64,000 nucleotides of DNA from Streptomyces sp. SAT1 (GCF_001654495.1 NZ_CP015849.1:558001-622000); one strand, 5' to 3'. Positions 38,973 through 48,641 are shown, numbered from the stretch's first letter. Translations and numbers: made by a program. The notes: generated from the sequence alone by a model not told the origin.

Positions 38973-40412
38973 TCAGGGGGTGGCCGGCTTCCCCGCGGTC
39001 TCCAGCCAGGTGCGCATGAGCGCGCCCAGGTCCTTGCCGGAGATCCGCTCGGCGAGCGCGGTGAACTGGGCCGTGGTGCCGTGCCCGCCGCGGTGGTCCG
39101 TCGCCCAGGCGCGCAGGATCCGGAAGAAGGCCCGGTCGCCGACGGCCCGGCGCAGTTCGTGCAGGGTCATGGCGCCGCGGGCGTAGACGGGGGTGTCGAA
39201 GATGTTCTCGCCGCTGCCCGGGTCGCCGGGCGGGAAGGCCCACAGCCGGTCGGTGGCCGGGCGCGCGTACAGCGCGTCGAACTCCTGCTGGGCGCTGTCG
39301 CCGCCGTGCTGCTCGGTGTAGAGCCACTCGGCGTAGGTGGCGAAGCCCTCGTTGAGCCAGATGTCCTGCCAGCGGGTCAGCGAGACGGAGTCCCCGAACC
39401 ACTGGTGGGCGCTCTCGTGGACGAGGGTGGCGAGGTCGGGCGCGGAGTCGTACAGGGGGCGGGTCTGGGTCTCCAGGGCGTAGCCGACGCCCGGGGCGTG
39501 GTCGACGATGGCTCCGGCGGCCCTGAACGGGTAGGGCCCGAAGAGCCCGCTCTCCCAGTCGAGGACGGCGGGCAGTTGCCTCACCACGGGCGCGGCGGCC
39601 TTCGCCTCGCGCGGGTCGACGGCGTTGTAGACCCTGATCCCGCCGTGGGTGGTGAACTGCTCGACGCGGAACTTCCCGATGGTGGCGGTGGCCAGGTAGG
39701 CGGCCATGGGTTCGCTCTGGCGCCAGCGGTAGGTGGTGCGGCCGTGGGCGGTGCGGCTGCCCAGGTAGACGCCGTTGGCGACGGCCGTGTGCCCCTGCGG
39801 GACGGTGAGGGTGAAGTCGTACGACGCCTTGTCCAGCGGGTGGTTGTTCGCCGGGAACCAGGTCATGGCGCCCTGGGGTTCACCGGCGACGAAGGCGCCG
39901 TCGTCGGTGGGGATCCAGCCGTCCGGTGAGCCGTCGGGGTCGGTGACCGGGCCGGGGGTGCCGCTGTAGGTGACGGCGACCTGGAAGCGGTGGCCGGGGC
40001 GCAGGGCGGTGCGCGGGGTGACGACGAGTTCCTGGCCGTGGCGCCGGTAGGACGCCTTGGCGTGGTCGACGCTGACCCCGGTGACCTTCAGGCCCTTGAG
40101 GTCGAGGTCGAACCGGGTCAGCCGGGCGGTGGCGCGGGCGGTGAGGACGGCGGTGGCGTCGAGGTGGCGGGCGGCCGGATCGTACCGCAGGGTCAGGTCG
40201 TAGTGGGAGACGTCGTAGCCGCCGTTGCCGGCGAGCGGGAAGTAGGGGTCGCCGGCGCCGGGTGCGCCGGCCGCGGCGGGGCGGGCGGGTGCGGTGCCGT
40301 GGGCGACGGGTCCGGCGGCCGCGGGTCCGGCGGCCGCCAGCAGGGCCGCGACGGCGACGGGGACGGTGGCGGTCACGGCGCGGGGGACGGGCTGCTTCCT
40401 GGGGGGCGTCAC
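38973..40412 (-). CDS. Secreted M1 family zinc metallopeptidase
   Basis: A 479-residue aminopeptidase N-like enzyme. A basic, then Ala-rich signal sequence (AVTATVPVAVAALLAAAGPAAAG) indicates export. The zinc motif is HESAHQWFGDSVSLTRWQDIWLNEG: HExxH plus the distal Glu in NEGFATY. It starts at GTG 40412 after GGAGAACC. It probably degrades extracellular peptides. The GXMEN exopeptidase motif is replaced by a GVGYALETQ-like segment, so strict aminopeptidase activity is not assured. Confidence 0.9.
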   Translation of the reverse strand: MTPPRKQPVPRAVTATVPVAVAALLAAAGPAAAGPVAHGTAPARPAAAGAPGAGDPYFPLAGNGGYDVSHYDLTLRYDPAARHLDATAVLTARATARLTRFDLDLKGLKVTGVSVDHAKASYRRHGQELVVTPRTALRPGHRFQVAVTYSGTPGPVTDPDGSPDGWIPTDDGAFVAGEPQGAMTWFPANNHPLDKASYDFTLTVPQGHTAVANGVYLGSRTAHGRTTYRWRQSEPMAAYLATATIGKFRVEQFTTHGGIRVYNAVDPREAKAAAPVVRQLPAVLDWESGLFGPYPFRAAGAIVDHAPGVGYALETQTRPLYDSAPDLATLVHESAHQWFGDSVSLTRWQDIWLNEGFATYAEWLYTEQHGGDSAQQEFDALYARPATDRLWAFPPGDPGSGENIFDTPVYARGAMTLHELRRAVGDRAFFRILRAWATDHRGGHGTTAQFTALAERISGKDLGALMRTWLETAGKPATP

Positions 40413-40562
40413 GGTTCTCCTCGGGGGGACGGGCGGCGCATGATCAAACGCCCTCAGAGTAGAGCCGTGGCGGCGCCGGTTCGCCCTGCCGCGGGTCAAG
40501 TCGCCCACGGGGCGGGCCCGACCGCCCCCCGCCGGGCGAAGGGGGCGGGCCCGCCGGGCCGT

Positions 40563-42236
40563 TCAGGCGGTCTGTGCGGCCGCGGCGCGGCCGGCCGCGC
40601 GGCCGGAGAAGAGGCAGCCGCCGAGGAAGGTGCCCTCCAGGGCGTTGTAGCCGTGCACGCCGCCGCCGCCGAACCCGGCCACCTCGCCCGCCGCGTACAG
40701 GCCGTCGACGGGTGTGCCGTCCGTGCCGAGCGCGCGGGAGTCGAGGTCGGTCTGGATGCCGCCGAGGGACTTGCGGGTCAGGACGTGCAGTTTGACGCCG
40801 ATCAGGGGGCCGGCCTCCGGGTCGAGGATCCGGTGCGGTGCGGCGACCCGGCCGAGCCGGTCGCCGATGTAGCGGCGGGCGTTGCGGATGCCCTGCACCT
40901 GGGCGTCCTTGCTGTACGGGTTGTCCAGCTGGAGGTCGCGGGCGGTGATCTGGCGGCGCACCTCGGCGGCGTCGAGCAGGGGCCGGTCGGTGAGCCTGTT
41001 CATCTTCTCGACGAGTTCTTCGAGGGTGGCGGCGACCACGAAGTCGGCGCCGTGCCGCAGGAAGTCCTGGACCGGTCCCGGCGCGCCCTTGCCCAGCAGC
41101 CGGTCGCGCAGCACCGCCTTGCGGTCCTTGGCGGTGATGTCGGGGTTCTGCTCGGAGCCCGAGAGGGCGAACTCCTTCTCGACGATCCTTCGGGTCAGCA
41201 CGAACCAGGAGTGGTCGTGGGCGGCGAGGTCCTCGGTGGTGCGCAGGTGCCGCAGGGTGCTCAGGGTGTCGTAGCCGGGCAGGCAGGGGTCGGGCAGCCG
41301 GCGGCCGAGGGCGTCGAGCCAGACCGAGGAGGGGCCGGGCAGGATGCGGATGCCGTGGCCGGGCCAGATCGGGTCCCAGTTGCGGATCCCCTCGGTGTAG
41401 TGCCACATGCGGTCGCGGTTGACCAGCCGGGCACCGGCGGCGGCGCTGATGTCGAGCATCCGGCCGTCGACGTAGGCCGGTACGCCGGTGACCATGCGGG
41501 CGGGCGGGGTGCCCAGGCGCGCGGGCCAGTGGCGGCGGACGATGTCGTGGTCGGCGCCGATGCCGCCGCTGGTGACGATCACGGCCTGGGCGGTCAGTTC
41601 GAAGGCGCCGCGTTCCTCGCGGCTGGAGGCGACGCCCCGGGGCGCGTCGTCGGGGGCGAGGAGGGTGCCGCGCACGCCGCGCGCCGCGCCGTTCCCGACG
41701 ACGAGTTCGTCCACCCGGTGCCGGTGGTGGAAGGTGAGCAGCCCGTCCTGGGCGGCCCGGTGCGCGTACGCGGCGAAGGGGGCGACCACGCCGGTGCCGG
41801 TGCCCCAGGCGATGTGGAAGCGCGGTACGGAGTTGCCGTGGCCGTCGGCGCGCAGGTCGCCGCGCTCGGCCCAGCCGACCGTGGGCAGCAGGGTGACGCC
41901 GTGCCCGGCCAGCCAGGAGCGCTTCTCCCCGGCCGCGAACTCGACGTAGGCGCGGGCCCAGCGCATGCCCCAGCTGTCCTCGTCGTCGGGCCGGTCGAAG
42001 CGGGCGCTGCCCTGCCAGTCGTTCCAGGCGAGGTCGAAGGAGTCCTTGACGCCGAGGCGCCGCTGCTCCGGGGAGTCCACGAGGAACAGCCCGCCGAACG
42101 ACCAGTACGCCTGGCCGCCGAGGTTGGCGGCGTTCTCCTGGTCGACGAGGGCGACCTTGCGGCCCCGGCTGGTGAGTTCGTGCGCCGCGACCAGGCCGGC
42201 GAGGCCGGCTCCGACGACGATGACATCCGCGTCCAT
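40563..42236 (-). CDS. FAD-binding dehydrogenase, KstD/fumarate reductase-like
   Basis: A 557-residue flavoprotein. N-terminal FAD site DVIVVGAGLAGLVAAHELTSRGRKVALVD; C-terminal LYAAGEVAGFGGGGVHGYNALEGTFLGGCLFSG closes the FAD fold. It belongs to the family of 3-ketosteroid delta-1-dehydrogenases and flavocytochrome-type reductases; many actinobacterial members have unknown substrates. ATG 42236 follows AAGGGAACC. It lies 16 bp downstream of the tetR gene on the same strand, so it is probably co-regulated. Confidence 0.85.
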   Translation of the reverse strand: MDADVIVVGAGLAGLVAAHELTSRGRKVALVDQENAANLGGQAYWSFGGLFLVDSPEQRRLGVKDSFDLAWNDWQGSARFDRPDDEDSWGMRWARAYVEFAAGEKRSWLAGHGVTLLPTVGWAERGDLRADGHGNSVPRFHIAWGTGTGVVAPFAAYAHRAAQDGLLTFHHRHRVDELVVGNGAARGVRGTLLAPDDAPRGVASSREERGAFELTAQAVIVTSGGIGADHDIVRRHWPARLGTPPARMVTGVPAYVDGRMLDISAAAGARLVNRDRMWHYTEGIRNWDPIWPGHGIRILPGPSSVWLDALGRRLPDPCLPGYDTLSTLRHLRTTEDLAAHDHSWFVLTRRIVEKEFALSGSEQNPDITAKDRKAVLRDRLLGKGAPGPVQDFLRHGADFVVAATLEELVEKMNRLTDRPLLDAAEVRRQITARDLQLDNPYSKDAQVQGIRNARRYIGDRLGRVAAPHRILDPEAGPLIGVKLHVLTRKSLGGIQTDLDSRALGTDGTPVDGLYAAGEVAGFGGGGVHGYNALEGTFLGGCLFSGRAAGRAAAAQTA

Positions 42237-42252
42237 GGCGGGGGTTCCCTTC

Positions 42253-42900
42253 TCAGTGCGTCGGTGCGGCGCTGCCGCCGTCGGTGAGCAGTGCGGTGAG
42301 CAGGTGCCGCAGCCAGGCGCGGGCGCCCTCGACGTCCTTGTCCAGCAGGAGTTGGACGGTGACGCCGTCGTAGGCGGCGACGACCGCGCGGGCGGCGCCG
42401 TCCGCGCCGCCGAGGACCGCGGGCAGCGGGGTGCGGGCGTGCGCGCGCTCCAGCCGTTCGGCGATCGCGCCGCGCAGCCGGGCCCGGTGCCCGCGCAGGG
42501 TTTCGGCCACGGCGCCGTCGCGGGCGGCGTGCACCAGGAAGTCCGTCTTGACCAGCAGCCAGTCCACGTCCAGCAGGAGGACGTCGGTGACCCGGTCGAC
42601 GGCGGCGGGCACGTCCAGGTCGGGTCCGTCGACGGCGAGGGCCCCCGCGACCTGGTCGGCGATGAGTTCGGCGCGCTCGCGGTAGAGGGCGAAGAACAGC
42701 TCGTCCAGGGTGGTGAAGTTGGAGTAGAAGGCGCCCCTGCTGTACCCGGCGGCCTCGCAGACCTCCTCGATCGAGACCCGGCCGAAGCCCTTGGCGGCGA
42801 AGACCCGGAACGCGGCGCCGAGCAGATCGGCCCGGGTGCGCGCCCGGCGCCTGCTCAGGCCCGGCGGCGCCACGGGCTCCCGCGGCGGTTCCTGTGTCAT
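42253..42900 (-). CDS. TetR/AcrR family transcriptional regulator
   Basis: A 215-residue regulator with the N-terminal helix-turn-helix FGRVSIEEVCEAAGYSRGAFYSNF and a variable C-terminal ligand domain. ATG 42900 selected; the upstream extension to 43104 crosses the operator. Palindromic sites directly upstream, plus the 16-bp spacing to the FAD dehydrogenase gene, suggest that it autoregulates and controls that enzyme. Confidence 0.9.
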   Translation of the reverse strand: MTQEPPREPVAPPGLSRRRARTRADLLGAAFRVFAAKGFGRVSIEEVCEAAGYSRGAFYSNFTTLDELFFALYRERAELIADQVAGALAVDGPDLDVPAAVDRVTDVLLLDVDWLLVKTDFLVHAARDGAVAETLRGHRARLRGAIAERLERAHARTPLPAVLGGADGAARAVVAAYDGVTVQLLLDKDVEGARAWLRHLLTALLTDGGSAAPTH

Positions 42901-42916
42901 GGCTCTGCCACCCCCT

Positions 42917-42957
42917 TGTGGATACATGAATGTATCCGATACGGCGATGTATCCACA
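42917..42957. promoter_or_regulatory. Nested palindromic operators for the TetR regulator
   Basis: GGATACAT-GA-ATGTATCC (42920-42937) is a perfect 8-2-8 palindrome. The wider pair TGTGGATACAT (42917-42927) and ATGTATCCACA (42947-42957) has perfect 11-bp arms, so three copies of the GTATCC half-site occur in 41 bp, just upstream of the tetR start. Confidence 0.7.
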
Positions 42958-43100
42958 GGGGTACGGGCGGACCGGCACCGGACCCGCCCCCACGACCGGT
43001 TCACCGGCGCCCGCCTCCCGCGCGGACGGGACCCATCCGCTGTGGCGGGCCTCACATGTGACGAGAAGTCGGAAATGGGCGCTGAGTGACGATAAGCGCG

Positions 43101-43129
43101 TCAACGACCCTTCGGCTTCCGGCTAATCT
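43101..43129 (+). promoter_or_regulatory. Possible promoter of the amidase gene
   Basis: TCAACG (43101-43106), 17 nt, TAATCT (43124-43129). The -10 fits TANNNT; the -35 is only a partial match. The start codon is 44 nt downstream of the -10, and a small CCTTG-AC-CAAGG repeat lies in the leader. Confidence 0.3.
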
Positions 43130-43172
43130 TTGATCTTCCTTCACGTTCCCTTGACCAAGGAATGACGTTTTC

Positions 43173-46100
43173 ATGAACATAGCTCCGCCGGGCCGTTCGG
43201 CCCGACGAGCACGCGGGACCACCGGCACGCTGCCGCGCGCCGCGGTCCTCGCCCTGTCCCTCGCTCTGCTCGGCACCTCCGCCGCGGCCGCTCCCCTGGC
43301 CCCGGCCCCGGACGTGCCGTCCCGCCCGGCCGCCGCGCCGGGCCCCGCGGCCGACGTCCCCGCCGCGCTCGCCGCCGCCCGGCGCTCCGGGACCCGGGTG
43401 GAGGCGCTGTCCGAACGCGGCACCGCCGCCACGACCTGGGTCAACCCGGACGGCTCCCTGACCACCGAACTCACCGCCGGACCGGTCCGTTTCGACCGCG
43501 ACGGCACCTGGGTGGCGGTCGACACCGATCTGACCGAGCGTGCCGACGGCAGTGTCGCCGCCAAGGCGCACCCCGCCGCCCTCACCCTCGCGGGCGGATC
43601 CGGCGACCGCGCCCGGTCGCTGAGCGCCGCCCGCACCGCGCCGGCCCGCGACCTCGTCACCCTCGGCGAGGGCGACCGGCAGGTCACCCTCCAGTGGAAG
43701 GGCGGGCTGCCCGCCCCCGCGCTGGAGGGCAACCGCGCCACCTACGCCGAGGCCGTACCGGGCGCCGACGTGATCGTGGAGGCGACCCGGACCGGCTTCG
43801 AGCAGTACGTCGAGATCAAACGGCGCCCGGCCACCGACGACTACAGCTACACCCTGCCGCTGCGCACCAAGGGGCTGCGGGCCGCCCAGCAGCCCGACGG
43901 CAGTGTGCTGTTCACCGACCGCAGGACGGGCCAGGAGCGCGCCGTCATGCCCGCGCCCGTCATGTGGGACGCGACCGTCGACGCGCGTTCGGGCGAGCAC
44001 ACCCGCCGGGTGCCGGTCGCCATGCGGGTCCGGCAGAAGGGCTCCTCGGTCGACCTCGTCGTCACCCCGGACCCGGCCTTCCTCGCCGACCCGGCGACGC
44101 GCTACCCGGTGACCGTCGACCCGTCGACGTCCGCGCTGAGCAACGTCTTCGACACCTATGTGCAGCAGGGCGAGACCCGCGACTGGTCCACCGACACCGA
44201 GCTCGACTTCGGCAACCCGGGCACCAAGAACGCGAACGGCACCGCGCGCACCGCGCAGTCGTACATCACCTGGGGCACCGCGCCCATCGCGGACGCCCTG
44301 GTGAGCAGCGCCCGGCTGAGCCTGTGGAACTTCCACTCGGCCAACACCGACTGCAAGGCCCAGCCCTGGCAGGTGTGGGCCGCCGACGAGGCCGGCACCG
44401 CGAGCCGCTGGACCAACCGGCCCAAGATGCGTACGCGGTACGCCACTTCGACCGAGACCAAGGGCAACCCGGCCTGCGGCGCGGACGGCTGGATCAACGC
44501 CGACGTCACCTCGCTCGCGCAGTCCTGGGCCTCGGCCAGGGCGCCGCGCTCGACCATGGGCCTGACCGCGGCCGACGAGTCGTCCGTCGCGCAGTGGAAG
44601 CGGGTCAACTCCGCCAACGCCACCAGCAATCCGCCCAAGCTCACGGTCACCTACAACTTCCGGCCCCGGTCCGGGAACAACCGCCAGGCGGGCCCGCCGT
44701 TCGCCAAGGACGCCTCGGGCACCTGGCAGGTCAACACCACCACGCCGACCCTGCGCGACACCTTCTCCGACAAGGACGGCGACCGGGTCGACGGCACCTT
44801 CGAGATCGTCGACGCCGCCACCGGCAAGCAGGTGGGCGAGCGGCTCGTCTCCCCCTACGTGGAGTCCGGGCGGGCCGCCGCGGTGACCGTCCCCGACGGG
44901 CTGCTCAAGGACGGCCGCACCTACCGCTTCCGCACCAGCCCGTACGACGGCACGCACTACAACCTGGCCTGGTCCGACTGGGCGGCCTTCACCGTCGACA
45001 CCGGGCGCGCCCCCGCCGCGCTGCCCGACATGCCGCGGTCGCTGGAGGCCGGCGGCACCGACACCCTCACCCCGCTGCTGTCCGGTCTGGTCGCCAGCCC
45101 CGAACAGGGCAGGGTCCGCGCCGAGTTCGCGCTGCGGGACGAGAACGGCAGGCAGCTGCCCGGCGTGACGGTGCCCGAGGCGTGGGTGGACAGCGGGCAG
45201 CGGGCGGCGGCCCGTGTCCCCGAGGGTGCCCTGAAGGACGGCACCACCTACCTCTGGGCGATGCGCTCGTGCACCGGGACGGGCTGTTCGGCCTGGTCCT
45301 ACGAGGAGGAGCTGACCGTCTCCGCGACGGCACCGCCCGCCCCGAAGACCACGACCGTGACCCTCACCGGCGCCGCCCTGGAGGACGCCACCGCGCCGAT
45401 CGGCGCCGGGGCCTGCGCCGGCGGCTGCCCGGCGGTCAAGGACGCCCGCCTCACCCTGGGCGGCGCCGCGGGCTCCGAGCGCGCCGTCTGGTTCAGGCCC
45501 GGCCTCGGCCAGGTGCCCGCGGGCGCCCGGGTCACCCGGGCCCGGCTCCAGCTGACCCCCGCCGAGTGCGGGACGGCCGCCTGCGCCGCCCGGCCGGTCG
45601 AGATCACCCAGCTCGCCGAGGCATGGGCCGCTCCGCAGGACGGCGCGGCGCTGCCTGGCCTGCTGGAGGACACGCCGTTCGCTGAGGCGGCGCTGCCCGA
45701 GGAGCAGGACCTGGGCCCGATGGTGCAGTCCTGGCTGGAGCAGGGCCCCGTCGAGGGCTTCGTCCTGCGGCTGCCCGCGAAGGACCGCGGCCAGACACTC
45801 TCGTACCACTCCGGCCGGTCCGCCGACGCGGCGAAGCGTCCCCGGCTGGTGATCGAGTACGTGGCTCCGAAGGTGCCGGGCACCCCGGAGGACCTGCGGG
45901 TCACCCCGGGCGACGGCGGCCTGCTGGCCACCTGGAACCCGCCGGCCGACCTCGGTTCGGCGACGGACGGCGCTGAGTACGACGTCGTCGTCACCCGCGC
46001 CGACGGCACCGTGGCCGCGCGGACCACCACCCGGGAGCCGCACGCCGTGGTCGGCGCGCTGGCCAACGGCACCCCCTACCACGTGGCCGTCACCGCCCGC

Positions 46101-47216
46101 ACCGCCCACGGCTCGGGCGCCGCGGTCACCGCGGCGCCCAGGACGCCCACGGCGGTACCGGCCGGCACGGCGACGTACCGGGACATCGTGCAGCAGTACC
46201 TGGACGCGCGCGCCGCGATCCTGCGGGGCACCCGGCCGACGGCCGCCGCCGCGCTGGCCGCCGCGCCCGCCGGTGCCGCCTTCCAGGACCTGCTGAACGG
46301 CCAGGCCGCCGACCTGGTGGAGACCCGCGAGTCGCTGGCCCGGCACGGCACCCGCTACACGGAGATGACCAGCACGCTCTCCGAGGTCCTCGCGGGCGTC
46401 GACGACAGCGGTGCGGTCTTCCTGCGCGCGGTCGTCGACGACCGCGCCGTCCTCGGCGGGGACGGCGCCGCGGCCGAACCCGAGGAGGGGCGCAGGGAAC
46501 AGCGGTTCACCTTCAGCACCAACAGCGGTGCGCCGCTGCTCCATCTGGAGGCGGACGCGCCCGCGGCGGAGAAGGTCCTGTCGCGGTCGGCGGCGGTCGA
46601 GGACGGTCTCGACGTGGCCGGTGAACCCGAGGGCCCGGTCGAGGAGACCCCGGACGAGCCCGTCGAGCTGGACGCCGAGGGCTTCCCCGTCCAGACCCCG
46701 CAGGCCGCGGGCGCGATGCTGCGCGCCGCCCAGGTCAGCGGTTCGGGCACGGCCAACTGGGCCTCGCGCAACCTGGGCACCAAGTGGGAGTACGGCCAGG
46801 ACTGCACCAACTTCGTCTCCAAGGCCCTCTACTACGGCGGGAAGATGAAGACCCGGGCCGGCGGCCGCAAGCACGACCGCGCCTGGTGGCAGCAGTACTA
46901 CTTCTTCGGCACCGTGAAGAACAAGAGCTACACCTGGTCCGGCGCGGAGAACTTCCGCCGCCACATGATCAACTACCGTAAGGCGCAGTTCGTGCACGCG
47001 CACAACGCGCGCGCCGGTGACATCGTGCTCTTCAAGTGGAAGAAGGAGCGGGCGTACAACCACGTCGCGGTGGTCTCGGCCAACCGGCACGGTGTCCAGC
47101 TCCTCCAGCACGGCGGAGTGGGCCGCACCAGCCTGGCGGCGGCCATCGCCCGCTACCGCAAGAGCAGCAACTACATCGAGCGCGTCGTCATCCTTCGACC
47201 GAGGTCCCGCGGCTGA
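43173..47216 (+). CDS. Large secreted DNRLRE / FnIII / amidase-domain protein
   Basis: A 1347-residue exported protein. Signal sequence residues 1-40 (AAVLALSLALLGTSAAAA). Two DNRLRE-like beta domains at about 320-500 and 725-900 (the first with NVFDTYVQQGETRDWSTDTELDFG), a fibronectin III-like domain at about 900-995 and a helical linker. The C-terminal 150 residues resemble the putative amidase domain Amidase_6, with Cys1211 (GQDCTNFVS) and His1297 (NHVAVVS) of a papain-like NlpC/CHAP-type fold. A wall peptide or polymorphic-toxin-like hydrolase is likely; the substrate is unproven. AAGGAA precedes ATG 43173 by about 10 nt. A lipoprotein gene begins 2 bp after the stop. Confidence 0.82.
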   Translation: MNIAPPGRSARRARGTTGTLPRAAVLALSLALLGTSAAAAPLAPAPDVPSRPAAAPGPAADVPAALAAARRSGTRVEALSERGTAATTWVNPDGSLTTELTAGPVRFDRDGTWVAVDTDLTERADGSVAAKAHPAALTLAGGSGDRARSLSAARTAPARDLVTLGEGDRQVTLQWKGGLPAPALEGNRATYAEAVPGADVIVEATRTGFEQYVEIKRRPATDDYSYTLPLRTKGLRAAQQPDGSVLFTDRRTGQERAVMPAPVMWDATVDARSGEHTRRVPVAMRVRQKGSSVDLVVTPDPAFLADPATRYPVTVDPSTSALSNVFDTYVQQGETRDWSTDTELDFGNPGTKNANGTARTAQSYITWGTAPIADALVSSARLSLWNFHSANTDCKAQPWQVWAADEAGTASRWTNRPKMRTRYATSTETKGNPACGADGWINADVTSLAQSWASARAPRSTMGLTAADESSVAQWKRVNSANATSNPPKLTVTYNFRPRSGNNRQAGPPFAKDASGTWQVNTTTPTLRDTFSDKDGDRVDGTFEIVDAATGKQVGERLVSPYVESGRAAAVTVPDGLLKDGRTYRFRTSPYDGTHYNLAWSDWAAFTVDTGRAPAALPDMPRSLEAGGTDTLTPLLSGLVASPEQGRVRAEFALRDENGRQLPGVTVPEAWVDSGQRAAARVPEGALKDGTTYLWAMRSCTGTGCSAWSYEEELTVSATAPPAPKTTTVTLTGAALEDATAPIGAGACAGGCPAVKDARLTLGGAAGSERAVWFRPGLGQVPAGARVTRARLQLTPAECGTAACAARPVEITQLAEAWAAPQDGAALPGLLEDTPFAEAALPEEQDLGPMVQSWLEQGPVEGFVLRLPAKDRGQTLSYHSGRSADAAKRPRLVIEYVAPKVPGTPEDLRVTPGDGGLLATWNPPADLGSATDGAEYDVVVTRADGTVAARTTTREPHAVVGALANGTPYHVAVTARTAHGSGAAVTAAPRTPTAVPAGTATYRDIVQQYLDARAAILRGTRPTAAAALAAAPAGAAFQDLLNGQAADLVETRESLARHGTRYTEMTSTLSEVLAGVDDSGAVFLRAVVDDRAVLGGDGAAAEPEEGRREQRFTFSTNSGAPLLHLEADAPAAEKVLSRSAAVEDGLDVAGEPEGPVEETPDEPVELDAEGFPVQTPQAAGAMLRAAQVSGSGTANWASRNLGTKWEYGQDCTNFVSKALYYGGKMKTRAGGRKHDRAWWQQYYFFGTVKNKSYTWSGAENFRRHMINYRKAQFVHAHNARAGDIVLFKWKKERAYNHVAVVSANRHGVQLLQHGGVGRTSLAAAIARYRKSSNYIERVVILRPRSRG

Positions 47217-47218
47217 TC

Positions 47219-47728
47219 ATGCACAGTGCGAAGAAATGCCTGGCCCTGGCCCTGCTGGTGGGCACCGGCCTGTCCGTGACCGCGTGCGGCGCCGACGGGA
47301 CGGACGACTACCAGGGCGACTACTCCCGCCACAAACCGCTGCACGTCGTGGGCTATCCCTCCCGGGGGAGCCTGGAGACGGTGCAGCGGACGGTGTGGCG
47401 GCTGGCCGACCGTGACCCGGAAGGGCTCGCCGACCTGGCCGTCACCGGCGGCACGGCCGCCGACACCACGGCCCGCAACTGGGTCGACGCGTTCGGCGAG
47501 GCCGCGGGCGGCGAGGTGACGGCGGACTTCTACGACGAGGGGTCCACCCGCCAGGTCGTGGTGCTGTACTTCGGCGGCGGCCGGAAGAAGGAGGTCGAGG
47601 TGCGCGTCGGCGAGGACGACACCTGGGGCGTCACCCTCGACGAGACGGACCCGGCCGAGGCGGCGCGGGCGCCCGGCTGGGCCCCGGCGGCCCCCGGCGG
47701 CTCGGGCTCCCGCTCCGCCGCCTCCTGA
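47219..47728 (+). CDS. Small lipoprotein coupled to the secreted amidase
   Basis: A 169-residue predicted lipoprotein: signal sequence AKKCLALALLVGTGLSVTAC with a lipobox (SVTAC) ending in the lipidated Cys, then an acidic mixed domain (DPEGLADLAVTGGTAADTTARNWVDAF). No family recognised. ATG 47219 is 2 bp after the amidase stop, so translation is probably coupled. Being membrane-anchored outside the cell, it could assist or restrain the amidase; an immunity-like role is speculation. The C-terminal 20 residues are Pro/Gly/Ser-rich. Confidence 0.78.
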   Translation: MHSAKKCLALALLVGTGLSVTACGADGTDDYQGDYSRHKPLHVVGYPSRGSLETVQRTVWRLADRDPEGLADLAVTGGTAADTTARNWVDAFGEAAGGEVTADFYDEGSTRQVVVLYFGGGRKKEVEVRVGEDDTWGVTLDETDPAEAARAPGWAPAAPGGSGSRSAAS

Positions 47729-47746
47729 CCCGCCCGCCTCCCGGAA

Positions 47747-47795
47747 CGGAGCGCCCGTGTCCCCGGCCCGTCGGCCGCCGGACACGGGCGCTCCG
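47747..47795 (+). terminator. Hairpin terminator after the lipoprotein gene
   Basis: Perfect 16-bp arms at 47747-47762 and 47780-47795 around 17 nt, 18 nt after the stop codon. It probably ends the amidase-lipoprotein transcript. Confidence 0.7.
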
Positions 47796-47894
47796 GCACA
47801 TCCGCCGCCCGGCCCGGGGCTCCGCCTGCCGGGGCGGCGACCGCGTCTGCTTTGCTGTCCCCCGGCACCAGCCATCCACGACTTGGGGAGACCG

Positions 47895-48641
47895 ATGCGG
47901 GCGGACGTGCGGGAAGTGGCCGACGGCACCTATCTGGTGCACGGCACCCACACCAACTGGGTGATCCTCACCGAGGGTGACGCGGCCACCCTCATCGACA
48001 CCGGCTACCCGGCCGACCGGGAGCTGGTGCTCGACTCGCTGGAAGCGGTGGGCAGTTCGCCGCAGGCGGTGGCGGCGGTGCTGATCACCCACGCGCACAA
48101 CGACCACCTCGGTTCCGCCGAGTACCTGCGCACGACGTACGGCACCCCCGTCCAGCTCCACGAGGCCGAAGTTCCGCACGCGCGGCGGGAGTTCCTGCAC
48201 CAGGTGAGCGTCGGCACGGTGCTGCGCAACGGCTGGCGGCTCGGGGTGCTGCCCTGGGCGGTGCACTCGCTGCGGGCCGGCGGCACCGCGCACCTGCCCG
48301 TCGCCGCGCCCGAGCCGTTCCCGGCGGCCGGCCCGCTGGACCTGCCGGGCCGCCCGGTGCCCGTGCACACCCCCGGGCACACCCGCGGCCACACGGTGTT
48401 CCATCTGCCCGAGGCGGGCGTGCTGGTCTCCGGCGACGCCCTGGTCAGCGGCCACCCCATCTCGCGCATCAGCGGCCCGCAACTGCTGCCCGACATGTTC
48501 CACCACGAGCGCGCCCAGGCGCTGGCCTCGCTGGCGATACTCGAAAGCCTCGACGCCGACGTCCTGCTCCCCGGCCACGGCCCGGTCCACCGCGGCCCGG
48601 TCGAGGCGGCCGCCCGCCGGGCCCGGGACCACGCGCTCTAG
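47895..48641 (+). CDS. MBL-fold metallo-hydrolase
   Basis: A 248-residue metallo-beta-lactamase-fold hydrolase. Zinc motif THAHNDHLG (HxHxDH), further ligands in TPGHTRGHTV, Asp in SGDALVSG and the final His in LPGHGPV. Members include glyoxalase II, lactonases and many uncharacterised hydrolases; no specific substrate follows from the neighbours. ATG 47895 follows TTGGGGAGACC. No signal peptide, so cytoplasmic. Confidence 0.88.
   Translation: MRADVREVADGTYLVHGTHTNWVILTEGDAATLIDTGYPADRELVLDSLEAVGSSPQAVAAVLITHAHNDHLGSAEYLRTTYGTPVQLHEAEVPHARREFLHQVSVGTVLRNGWRLGVLPWAVHSLRAGGTAHLPVAAPEPFPAAGPLDLPGRPVPVHTPGHTRGHTVFHLPEAGVLVSGDALVSGHPISRISGPQLLPDMFHHERAQALASLAILESLDADVLLPGHGPVHRGPVEAAARRARDHAL

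Noticed and set aside
43101..47111. 1336-codon open frame antisense to the secreted amidase gene
   Set aside because: A shadow of GC-biased third positions; Gly/Val/Arg/Ala-rich, no domains, while the plus strand encodes clear domains.
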